13,172 bases of DNA from Thalassolituus sp. (lineage in GTDB: Bacteria > Pseudomonadota > Gammaproteobacteria > Pseudomonadales > Oceanobacteraceae). The position numbers and the translations under genes were made by a program. Shown here in pieces: positions 1-6,343 of the stretch. The notes beneath the pieces are model-generated. The model worked only from the letters and a program-made list of their open reading frames with translations. It had not been told where the DNA came from and did not search any database. The stretch's first letter is position 1; each line of letters begins with the position of its first letter. The stretch covers positions 1 to 13,172 of the forward strand of contig JARGOI010000030.1 in assembly GCA_029212275.1 (NCBI GenBank), written 5' to 3'.

Positions 1-252
1 GTGCCACCGCAAGAAGCATTTGGCCAACCGAATCCGCAAAACATGCAAGAAATGAAGCGCAAAGACTTTCCTTTGGACATGCCGTTGTCGCCAGGTCTCA
101 TGGTGTCCTTTGCTGATGCGCAAGGAGCGGAGCTACCGGGCGTGATCGATAAAATAGACGGTGATTGGGTGATGGTAGATTTTAATCACCCCTTGGCAGG
201 CAAATCTCTTCTTTTTGATGTTGAGATTATTGAGGTTATCAATGCAGATTAA
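1..252 (+). CDS. fkpB: FKBP-type peptidyl-prolyl cis-trans isomerase, SlpA/FkpB type (3' end only)
   Basis: This is the last 83 residues of a protein cut by the window edge; the family is usually about 150 residues, so roughly half is missing and the true start lies upstream. The visible part matches the C-terminal half of SlpA/FkpB: a PPQEAFGQPNP stretch from the insert-in-flap region near its beginning and the FNHPLAGKSLLFDVEI block near the end, which forms the closing strands of the FKBP fold. Family members catalyse isomerisation of peptide bonds before proline and act as cytoplasmic chaperones. The gene ends with TAA at 250-252 and overlaps the ispH start by 11 bases, so the two are probably co-transcribed and translationally coupled. 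The lspA-fkpB-ispH order is common in gammaproteobacteria, but lspA is not visible here. Confidence 0.93.
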   Translation: MPPQEAFGQPNPQNMQEMKRKDFPLDMPLSPGLMVSFADAQGAELPGVIDKIDGDWVMVDFNHPLAGKSLLFDVEIIEVINAD

Positions 253-1189
253 ATTGGCCAATCCTCGTGGCTTTTGTGCCGGTGTTGATCGCGCAATCGA
301 TATTGTAAATCGCGCTTTAGAATTATTTGAGCCGCCCATTTATGTGCGTCATGAAGTAGTACACAATAAATTTGTGGTCAATGATTTGCGTGAACGCGGT
401 GCCATTTTTGTTGATGAATTAAATGAAGTGCCCGACGACAGCATTGTTATATTTTCTGCGCATGGCGTCTCACAAGCTGTGCGCAGCAACGCACAAGAAC
501 GCGGTTTGAAAGTGTTCGATGCCACCTGTCCTCTGGTGACTAAAGTGCATTTAGAAGTTAGTCACTACAGTGCCGAAGGGCGAGAAACCATTTTAATTGG
601 TCACAAAGGACATCCTGAAGTAGAAGGCACCATGGGCCAATACGATTACAGTAATGGCGGCAATATTTATCTTGTTGAAGACGAAGAAGACGTTGCTGAT
701 TTAAACGTGCGTAATGCCGATTGTTTATCTTACGTGACTCAAACCACACTCTCGATGGATGACACCTCGCGTGTCATTGATTTGCTGCGCGACAAATTCC
801 CAAATATCACCGGACCACGCAAGGACGATATCTGCTACGCGACCCAAAATCGCCAAGATGCAGTAAAAACCTTAGCGAGCGAATGTGACCTTATGCTGGT
901 GGTCGGTTCTCCCAATAGCAGCAATTCTAATCGTTTACGTGAACTGGGCGAGCGCATGGGAGCAGCGGCGTATTTAATTGATAATGCCGCCGAAATTAAA
1001 CCAGAATGGTTGTTGGGTGTGTCTGCTGTTGGTATAACCGCGGGAGCCTCGGCCCCGGATGTGTTGGTGCGTGAAGTCGTTGCTAAGCTCAAATCGTTGG
1101 GAGGCCAAGAACCACAAGAACTCCAAGGCCAAGAAGAAAATGTTGTTTTTTCATTGCCTAAAGAATTACGCATGACCCCAATTGACTGA
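242..1189 (+). CDS. ispH: 4-hydroxy-3-methylbut-2-enyl diphosphate reductase
   Basis: IspH (LytB) reduces HMBPP to isopentenyl and dimethylallyl diphosphate, the last step of the MEP isoprenoid pathway, using a 4Fe-4S cluster in the cytosol. The 315-residue product is full length (E. coli about 316). The three cluster cysteines are present: C12 in NPRGFCAGVDRA, C96 in DATCPLVTKVH and C198 in DDICYATQNRQ. The active-site motif GHPEVEGTMGQ gives H124 and E126; the TQTTL motif (166-170) and the substrate-binding SSNSN stretch (226-230) are also intact. The ATG at 242 is chosen because it begins the conserved MQIKLANPRG N-terminus and has GAGG at 232-235, six bases upstream; an ATG at 215 would add nine non-conserved residues. 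It overlaps fkpB by 11 bases and is followed by a strong terminator. Confidence 0.98.
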   Translation: MQIKLANPRGFCAGVDRAIDIVNRALELFEPPIYVRHEVVHNKFVVNDLRERGAIFVDELNEVPDDSIVIFSAHGVSQAVRSNAQERGLKVFDATCPLVTKVHLEVSHYSAEGRETILIGHKGHPEVEGTMGQYDYSNGGNIYLVEDEEDVADLNVRNADCLSYVTQTTLSMDDTSRVIDLLRDKFPNITGPRKDDICYATQNRQDAVKTLASECDLMLVVGSPNSSNSNRLRELGERMGAAAYLIDNAAEIKPEWLLGVSAVGITAGASAPDVLVREVVAKLKSLGGQEPQELQGQEENVVFSLPKELRMTPID

Positions 1190-1213
1190 TCAAATAAACG
1201 ACATTCAGTGACA

Positions 1214-1244
1214 TAAAAAAACCCGCGTCTTCGCGGGTTTTTTC
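1214..1244. terminator. Bidirectional intrinsic terminator between ispH and the second pilY1
   Basis: A 7-bp stem ACCCGCG (1221-1227) / CGCGGGT (1232-1238) with loop TCTT is flanked by an A-run at 1215-1220 and a T-run at 1238-1243. The hairpin therefore has a U-tract in either direction. It lies 25 bases past the ispH stop and about 75 bases past the stop of the convergent pilY1, so it probably ends both transcripts. Confidence 0.9.
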
Positions 1245-1273
1245 TTAAGCTTTCCTTGTTGTTACTCTAATTT

Positions 1274-1296
1274 TTGGCGCTGACTTTCTGCGCCAA
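1274..1296 (+). other. Second small hairpin in the convergent intergenic region
   Basis: A perfect 7-bp inverted repeat, TTGGCGC (1274-1280) and GCGCCAA (1290-1296), encloses a 9-base loop and is followed on the plus strand by TTTTAT. It could be a weak back-up terminator for ispH read-through. On the minus strand it lacks a T-tract and lies just after the pilY1 stop, where it could act as a 3'-end stabilising hairpin. Function is inferred from structure only. Confidence 0.4.
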
Positions 1297-1318
1297 TTTT
1301 ATGCATTAACATCTAGGG

Positions 1319-4300
1319 CTATCTAGATAAATCTTCTCGCCAATAATTCCTATCCGATAACGAGCAGCTGTTCAATGATGTCTGCACTGCTTGTGTGCCG
1401 ACAATTACTGAAGCAAAAGAATTAGCACAATTAGCCGCCGCTCCTCCTCCATTGCCTGCGCTAGTCGCAGGGAAAATGGGTATTGATGGCTCAGAAGGAA
1501 TGCCTTCGCCACAGCAACCGCTTACTGGTTTTAGGATATCTGATGGACCGTACACTGAGTTACTAGGATCAGTATCGTACAAGTTGATCTCATACAGCTG
1601 GCCTATCCCAAGCCTCTGCGTACAGTTAACTAACTGATTAGGAGAGGTGTAGGTCGTAAAGAAAACATTTCCTTGATAAGTGACTGAAGGTGATAAAATA
1701 CGTTCATTGGGTTCTAAAGGAATTTTCCAACCCGAAGCATTCTTTGTTGCATCGCTAGCATCTGGTGTTCCCCATTCTGCTAAGTCAGCAAAGGATGTCA
1801 GTTGATAAGTGCCGTTAACTCCGAAAGTAGGAACCCCTTTACCATTTTTATCTTTGACTAAGAAATAATAATCTTTGTCCGCGGTCGCGCTATTATCAAA
1901 TTTAGGATTGGCGCGCCAACCACTGCCAATACCAATAGCGATCGTCTGTTGGCCGTTGCGACTGAGTAAAGTGATGTCGGGTTTGTTATAAACCATGCGT
2001 TTTCCGCCATCACTGTTGATGTCAGCCACTACGCCACCTTGGGCAAAACTTGCTACGGTGTCTGAGTCGCTGCTTTGTTCTGCTAAATCAAAGCGCCATA
2101 CACGTCCAGTGACATCGACGGCATATAGCATATCGGTTAGGCTATTGCCGTCACGATCAATCGGTACGACCGGTGCTGCAAAAGAAGCATCCATATTTTG
2201 GTCTTGGCTGTTTGTCAAGATAGCATGCTCATTTGCATCCCAGAGCATATCCCCTGTTTCAGCATCGATCATATAAACGGTGTTGCCTACTTTAGCGGTC
2301 GCGTTTTGGTCGGTGTCATAGGCTGTGTCGTAGCCGCCGCCCATAAATAGCACAAACTTACGTTCGCCTTTCCAGCGAATTTCGGAGGGTTCCATAGCGG
2401 ACCATGATTGACCTAGTAAATCAAAGCCAGTGGATTTGGCTGGAATGTTCACAATATCTTTAGGTGTGGTGACCTGATTATCGTTCCAGTTTAGCTGGCT
2501 ATAATCACCGTGTATTTGCCACGCTAATTTAGGTTGATTTATATCGCTTACATCAAGTGCATAAATAGATTGGCCACCACGGCGAAGCGTCATGTAAATG
2601 TATGCTTTTTCACCATTATTGATAAAGCCATCTCGATTGGTGTCTTTATGGAAAGACGTTAATGGGCCATCAACGCCATATTTTTTATTGCTTAAGAAGT
2701 TTGCTCCTGAAAAATAGTATGAAGCATTGCGTAATAGTTCGCGTGGAATAAAAGAAAAATACTCAGGGGTTGATGTACTGGTACCTGGGTCTACATCTGG
2801 ATTGAAAGAGTGCAAATAACCACTGTTAGTCCCAACAAAAATAGCTCTATCAACGTTGTCGCTTGTGTCTTTGTAACGCAACATTACCGGCGATGAGTGG
2901 AGCGGATCTTCCATTTCTAAACGTGCTGTTCCATCTTGGTTGACTCCACCTATCCAAGCGATTAACTCGTTAGGGTTGATATTGCTATCAATTCCCAGTA
3001 AGCCTGTTGAGTTCGACAAAATATCAGAAAAATTAGCATTGTTATTGATATTTAATGAGTCCAGTAACGTGCTTATATTCGCTACTGCATTACCAATACT
3101 GACAGGTCTGATAGAAATATCTAACAGAGGTACGTCTATATTATCGTCGTCCGTATCCGACATAAATATCTTGCGATTACCTAAATTTAATAGATTGGCA
3201 ATACCACCGTCGGCAACATTATCTCCGTCGGCTTGTTCTGCCCAGAAGCTTTGCGATGTACTGATGAATGCCCCGTTACTGTCTACTGCGCTATTGTCCT
3301 TCGAGTCGACAATGGTGCCTGACTCATCAATGCGGTAACGTTTTAAGTTGCCGCGCCAGTTCTGACTTGTTTCTGGTGAGAAGAGGGCGAAGTAAAGTTC
3401 ATCGGAAAGCGATAAGCGATTGGTGCTGCTCAGTGATAAGCCAGGCGATGAAAAGGTAGTAGTTGAGCCTGCAAAGCCATTTAGGATGTCAGTGAACACG
3501 CCTTCTAGTTCTTCGTAGTTACGCGCATTGTAATAGCTACCGCCACCGGCATTCGCCAACTGAGTTAAATAATTTACCGTTGATCCGTTATTAATAAATC
3601 CACCAACGACGTGCGTAGTCACATTCAATGCTTTGCTATCGTCAGCTGGGTCTAAGTCGATATCATAATTAGCCATTACATAGGCCAATTCATCGGCACA
3701 ACCTCCGTCTCCGGAACAATTCGCCGACATGCCACTTGGCAAGGTCAGACCGCTGCTAGTGATAAGACTTTTAATGAGATTGTTAGCATTGGAATCATCG
3801 GTCGGCAAACCATCCGTAAATAGTACCAGTTGTGTATTGCCACACTCGCCTAAGTCCGGAGCGTTGTATGATTCTCCAGTACTGTAATAGGTATCATGTG
3901 CGTAGTAGTTGTCTTCTCTGTTGGGAGCAGTATTAAGCCCAGAAGCATCGCCGATTCCATATACCGTTTCATCTAATGCATAATTTTTAGATTCAGTCGT
4001 TTTAAAATCACTGATATCGGTAACATCTCGCGATTTTACGGAAGGTGAAGGGATCTCATTGACGGCTTCTCCCGGTGCTAACAACCCTACAGCGCCTAGT
4101 AAATTTTCAAGGGGTTGATCATTCACCGGTGTGCCACCAAAAATGGTATTAATATTCTCTTCTAAGCGTAACCAGTAGGAGTCGCTATTCAGACCATATT
4201 TCACCGGTCTCCCACTAAGATATAAATATGCCTCATACATGGTTTCTGATAAGGGAGTATTGCCTGCTGGATGATAACGATTCAGTTTGTTGCGCATGTA

Positions 4301-5335
4301 TTCGTGATTGTCGCTTAATGGCTCGACGGGAACAGAAACAAAGCCACCGTTAGTGCCATCACCGCTTTTCGTGTCGGTATTGCGAATATCAAAGCGCATT
4401 AAGCCCATTTGTATTTTTTCGGGCTCTTCTAAATTTTTGATCGAATTAATCAATGCAGCTCGAGAGAGACCCAATCTAGAAGTGCGATTACTGAGTGTGA
4501 AATTTAAAATCTCTCGACGTGCAATTTGGTAGTTTAAGTAGTTACCTGACCAGGCGAGGTCAAAATACCTAGGGAAAAGAAATCTTGTCTCATCTTGATA
4601 AGCACTTCCAGAATTGCTGAAAGGGCCACTTGAACCATTTCTTCTTTTGGAATAACTATTGCTGGGAGATACGTAATTTGAATTTGTCGGAGAATCACCT
4701 CCGGCGCAAGCAACAATATCATTTGGCGCCGGGTTGATGCCGAGCAGTTTTTGGAATAGCTCGATACCCGTTGCGGTTGATAATAGTGAACCAACGTTAG
4801 AAATTAGTTCTCCTAATCCACCCGGAGCATACCATTTATTTTGAGAGCGATCCCAGATTGAAAAACGACCGTCTTTGTCATCGTTCCAACGTGTATTGCC
4901 ATTTTTAGAGTTATACACACCAAACTCATCAATTTCGTTCAATATTTGTGAGCACATGACATTCTCACGCGAGATGCGTGCTACTTTGATTGAGTTGATT
5001 TCGGTATCTGTAGAACCTCGTCCATCCAAAGAAGATCCACTACCATTAATGGCATCGGTAATTTTACTTAAAAATCCTTCTTTATTGATGTAAATGGAAT
5101 CTGGATCATAGCCATTTGAGCTCATTGGATATTCAAAGTTTGGATCGTATACTGCTCCGGGTTGATAATATTCTAAATTTCCCATCGACAGAGACGTATC
5201 AAATACAAACAGCAAATTTTGATTTTGATTAACGGCATACACATCAATATCGTCCGCATGTGCAGTGCCTGCGATAACAATGATGAATGCAGTAAGAAAA
5301 TGAATAGTCATATTATTTTTTATTCTATTAAACAT
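1319..5335 (-). CDS. pilY1: PilY1-family pilus-tip adhesin/assembly factor, second copy
   Basis: This 1338-residue secreted protein belongs to the PilY1/PilC family (P. aeruginosa PilY1 is about 1160). A signal peptide ends near GTAHA (residues 22-27). The N-terminal vWA-like domain has a complete metal-binding MIDAS set: D46-T-S48-L-S50, T360 in NTPLSE and D508 in LFTDG. The C-terminal propeller carries GTNSGYLHSF (835-844), FSFIPRELL, a canonical 12-residue EF-hand-like loop D898 to E909, a second calcium loop D1060-x-D1062-x-N1064...D1068 and the closing YWRE. Ten cysteines remain outside the signal peptide, four of them (1274, 1275, 1303, 1324) in a tail after a Pro/Gly/Ala-rich linker. 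The start has AAGGA eight bases upstream. It is the 3' gene of a pilX-pilY1 pair (23-base gap) and a diverged paralog of the gene at 6344-10162. Family assignment is firm; the specific ligand is unknown. Confidence 0.93.
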   Translation of the reverse strand: MFNRIKNNMTIHFLTAFIIVIAGTAHADDIDVYAVNQNQNLLFVFDTSLSMGNLEYYQPGAVYDPNFEYPMSSNGYDPDSIYINKEGFLSKITDAINGSGSSLDGRGSTDTEINSIKVARISRENVMCSQILNEIDEFGVYNSKNGNTRWNDDKDGRFSIWDRSQNKWYAPGGLGELISNVGSLLSTATGIELFQKLLGINPAPNDIVACAGGDSPTNSNYVSPSNSYSKRRNGSSGPFSNSGSAYQDETRFLFPRYFDLAWSGNYLNYQIARREILNFTLSNRTSRLGLSRAALINSIKNLEEPEKIQMGLMRFDIRNTDTKSGDGTNGGFVSVPVEPLSDNHEYMRNKLNRYHPAGNTPLSETMYEAYLYLSGRPVKYGLNSDSYWLRLEENINTIFGGTPVNDQPLENLLGAVGLLAPGEAVNEIPSPSVKSRDVTDISDFKTTESKNYALDETVYGIGDASGLNTAPNREDNYYAHDTYYSTGESYNAPDLGECGNTQLVLFTDGLPTDDSNANNLIKSLITSSGLTLPSGMSANCSGDGGCADELAYVMANYDIDLDPADDSKALNVTTHVVGGFINNGSTVNYLTQLANAGGGSYYNARNYEELEGVFTDILNGFAGSTTTFSSPGLSLSSTNRLSLSDELYFALFSPETSQNWRGNLKRYRIDESGTIVDSKDNSAVDSNGAFISTSQSFWAEQADGDNVADGGIANLLNLGNRKIFMSDTDDDNIDVPLLDISIRPVSIGNAVANISTLLDSLNINNNANFSDILSNSTGLLGIDSNINPNELIAWIGGVNQDGTARLEMEDPLHSSPVMLRYKDTSDNVDRAIFVGTNSGYLHSFNPDVDPGTSTSTPEYFSFIPRELLRNASYYFSGANFLSNKKYGVDGPLTSFHKDTNRDGFINNGEKAYIYMTLRRGGQSIYALDVSDINQPKLAWQIHGDYSQLNWNDNQVTTPKDIVNIPAKSTGFDLLGQSWSAMEPSEIRWKGERKFVLFMGGGYDTAYDTDQNATAKVGNTVYMIDAETGDMLWDANEHAILTNSQDQNMDASFAAPVVPIDRDGNSLTDMLYAVDVTGRVWRFDLAEQSSDSDTVASFAQGGVVADINSDGGKRMVYNKPDITLLSRNGQQTIAIGIGSGWRANPKFDNSATADKDYYFLVKDKNGKGVPTFGVNGTYQLTSFADLAEWGTPDASDATKNASGWKIPLEPNERILSPSVTYQGNVFFTTYTSPNQLVNCTQRLGIGQLYEINLYDTDPSNSVYGPSDILKPVSGCCGEGIPSEPSIPIFPATSAGNGGGAAANCANSFASVIVGTQAVQTSLNSCSLSDRNYWREDLSR

Positions 5336-5358
5336 CGTTCTATTCCTTTAAACGTCGA

Positions 5359-5913
5359 TCAATTCGTCACTGGTACAATAAGAGTAATACCAACACTTTG
5401 AGAAGATGATATATCAGCCGATGCATTAGTAACGGTGTTTATATTAAATGCTTCCGTTGAAAATTGACCGATAGAGCTGTCACCAGAAAAAGCATTTCTC
5501 ACAATGGCACCTTTGCTTAAACTGGTGATTTCAGTGGTGATTTCGGTACTGTCAATCTTCATTGATAAGTAATCACCACCTCTTGAATCCTGAAGATTAG
5601 AACCGATGGGCTGAAACTCTACGTTACCTTCGCCATCGTATTCTATTTCATTACTTTCATTTCTTTTGAGATCGGACATGGCTTGGTCAAATAAGCTAAG
5701 TCCTTCTTGAGTCCTTGATAACGCATAGTGGGCTTCAAGCTCACTTTGGCTCACAATAAACGCATTCGATTGTAATTGTGTGTTAGTCACCATTTTTGCC
5801 TGCAGTGTCGATCCTTGTAGGCCCAATATGGCTAAATAGGTCACCGAGGTAAGCAACACCAGAGAGGTGATAAGGGCAATGCCGCGCTGAGAGTTACAAT
5901 TCGGTTGATGCAT
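5359..5913 (-). CDS. pilX: PilX-type minor pilin, second copy
   Basis: A 184-residue prepilin of the PilX N-terminal family. The leader MHQPNCNSQRG ends at G11, the presumed PilD cleavage site, followed by a hydrophobic helix IALITSLVLLTSVTYLAILG. Position +5 of the mature protein is threonine, not the usual glutamate; absence of Glu5 is typical of PilX and of its secretion-system counterpart GspK. The ATG at 5913 is preferred over one at 5922 because AGGA lies eight bases before it, whereas the upstream ATG is directly adjacent to that site. The helix and the following NTQLQSNAF...SELEAHY segment parallel the PilX at 10169-10675 (NTQKSEEAF...SELEIHF), so the two are paralogs. It precedes the second pilY1 by 23 bases. 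PilX works with PilY1 in the pilus-priming tip complex. The C-terminal two-thirds is not recognisable by motif. Confidence 0.88.
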   Translation of the reverse strand: MHQPNCNSQRGIALITSLVLLTSVTYLAILGLQGSTLQAKMVTNTQLQSNAFIVSQSELEAHYALSRTQEGLSLFDQAMSDLKRNESNEIEYDGEGNVEFQPIGSNLQDSRGGDYLSMKIDSTEITTEITSLSKGAIVRNAFSGDSSIGQFSTEAFNINTVTNASADISSSQSVGITLIVPVTN

Positions 5914-6008
5914 CAGTCTCATCCTGAGTTATATATAGGTTAATATTAACTGAAATTGTCTTTTTTTAATATCGGTATTTACAGGTTGCATTGGAATATG
6001 CATGGTTA

Positions 6009-6038
6009 AAAATACCTAATAATGACAGTTTCAGACAA
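6009..6038 (-). promoter_or_regulatory. Candidate sigma-70-like promoter for the second pilX-pilY1 pair
   Basis: On the minus strand TTGTCT (6033-6038) is followed after 18 bases by TATTTT (6009-6014), four of six matches to each consensus box. Predicted transcripts would begin near 6002, leaving about 90 bases of leader before the pilX start. The -35 box coincides with one arm of the inverted repeat at 6033-6062. This is a pattern match in AT-rich DNA, where chance matches are common. Another AT-rich candidate, TATATATAAC near 5930-5939, lies too close to the start codon to leave a normal leader. Confidence 0.3.
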
Positions 6039-6062
6039 ATGTATTAATGACCGTATTTGTCT
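6033..6062. promoter_or_regulatory. Inverted repeat, possible operator
   Basis: AGACAAAT (6033-6040) and ATTTGTCT (6055-6062) are perfect 8-base inverted arms separated by 14 bases, so arm centres are about 22 bases (two helical turns) apart. Neither strand has a T-tract after it, so a terminator is unlikely. The position, overlapping a candidate -35 box and next to the tandem repeat, fits a dimeric regulator site. No specific regulator is recognised. Confidence 0.4.
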
Positions 6063-6074
6063 AATAAAAAAATA

Positions 6075-6121
6075 AATATGCACTTTTTTAGCACCATAAT
6101 ATGCACTTTTTTAGCACCATA
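6075..6121. repeat. Two-copy 23-bp tandem repeat upstream of the second pilX
   Basis: Bases 6075-6098 and 6098-6121 are identical over 24 positions with a period of 23. Each unit contains TATGCAC, a T6 tract (6084-6089 and 6107-6112) and AGCACCATA. The GCAC tetramer recurs at 6080, 6091, 6103 and 6114, that is every 11-12 bases, about one helical turn. The repeat lies 160-210 bases upstream of the second pilX start and just upstream of its candidate promoter. Confidence 0.9.
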
Positions 6122-6254
6122 TAATGTCTTTATGCGACAAATTAAAACAACAAGCTGAATGAAATAGACGTTTCTTTGGCGCGTATACCTTAAAAACTCT
6201 AAACCAATAAGAGAATGTTGTTTTTATAAAACAGCTAAATAGGCTGAGGGTATC

Positions 6255-6283
6255 AATTAAGAGGCGTTACCCGCCTCTTAATT
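6255..6283 (-). terminator. Long hairpin after the first pilY1, probable operon terminator
   Basis: A perfect 12-bp stem (6255-6266 pairing with 6272-6283) closes a 5-base loop. The loop-proximal half is GC-rich (GAGGCG/CGCCTC) and the 3' leg on the minus strand ends TCTTAATT, so the U-rich part is inside the stem and no long U-run follows. It begins about 60 bases after the pilY1 stop. It could be a terminator of the main minor-pilin operon or an mRNA-stabilising 3' structure. Confidence 0.6.
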
Positions 6284-6288
6284 TACCG

Positions 6289-6327
6289 GCAATTGACTGT
6301 TTAGAAGTGGAAAATATCAGTAATTGC
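6289..6327. repeat. Imperfect inverted repeat just past the first pilY1 stop
   Basis: GCAATTGACTG (6289-6299) and CAGTAATTGC (6318-6327) can pair over 10 bp with one bulged base and an 18-base loop. It lies between the pilY1 stop and the stronger hairpin at 6255-6283. It could be part of the 3' end structure of the operon transcript; no other role is apparent. Confidence 0.4.
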
Positions 6328-6343
6328 ACGCCTCCATTTTTAA

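Larger units (their letters stand above)
5914..6343. other. 430-base non-coding region between the two pilX-pilY1 pairs
   Basis: No convincing gene is visible. From right to left along the direction of transcription of the flanking minus-strand genes, the stretch holds an imperfect inverted repeat (6289-6327), a long perfect hairpin (6255-6283), about 130 AT-rich bases with no clear signal, a two-copy 23-bp tandem repeat (6075-6121), an inverted repeat (6033-6062), a candidate promoter (6009-6038) and a roughly 90-base leader before the second pilX. Its size contrasts with gaps of 23 bases or fewer among all the pilus genes, which suggests the second pair is a separate transcription unit. Confidence 0.8.

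Noticed and set aside
215..241. Upstream ATG starts for ispH at 215 and 218
   Set aside because: They would add up to nine non-conserved residues and deepen the overlap with fkpB; the family N-terminus begins at the ATG at 242, which has its own GAGG.
835..1173. Minus-strand open frames inside ispH and plus-strand frames inside both pilY1 genes
   Set aside because: They lie wholly within well-supported conserved genes, have no family features and have compositions expected of shadow frames.
6075..6121. Possible CRISPR array
   Set aside because: There are only two adjacent identical units with no spacer between them and no cas genes nearby; it is a simple tandem repeat.
6075..6121. Possible NtrC or sigma-54 enhancer sites
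   Set aside because: The GCAC/GCACCA elements are direct repeats, not the inverted TGCACC...GGTGCA arrangement expected of an NtrC site, and no -24/-12 GG...GC promoter was found downstream.
5914..6343. Small gene, mobile-element remnant or integron attC site in the intergenic gap
   Set aside because: No open frame with a credible ribosome-binding site and start, no terminal repeats or transposase fragment, and the long hairpin is a perfect palindrome lacking the paired core sites and unpaired bases of an attC.
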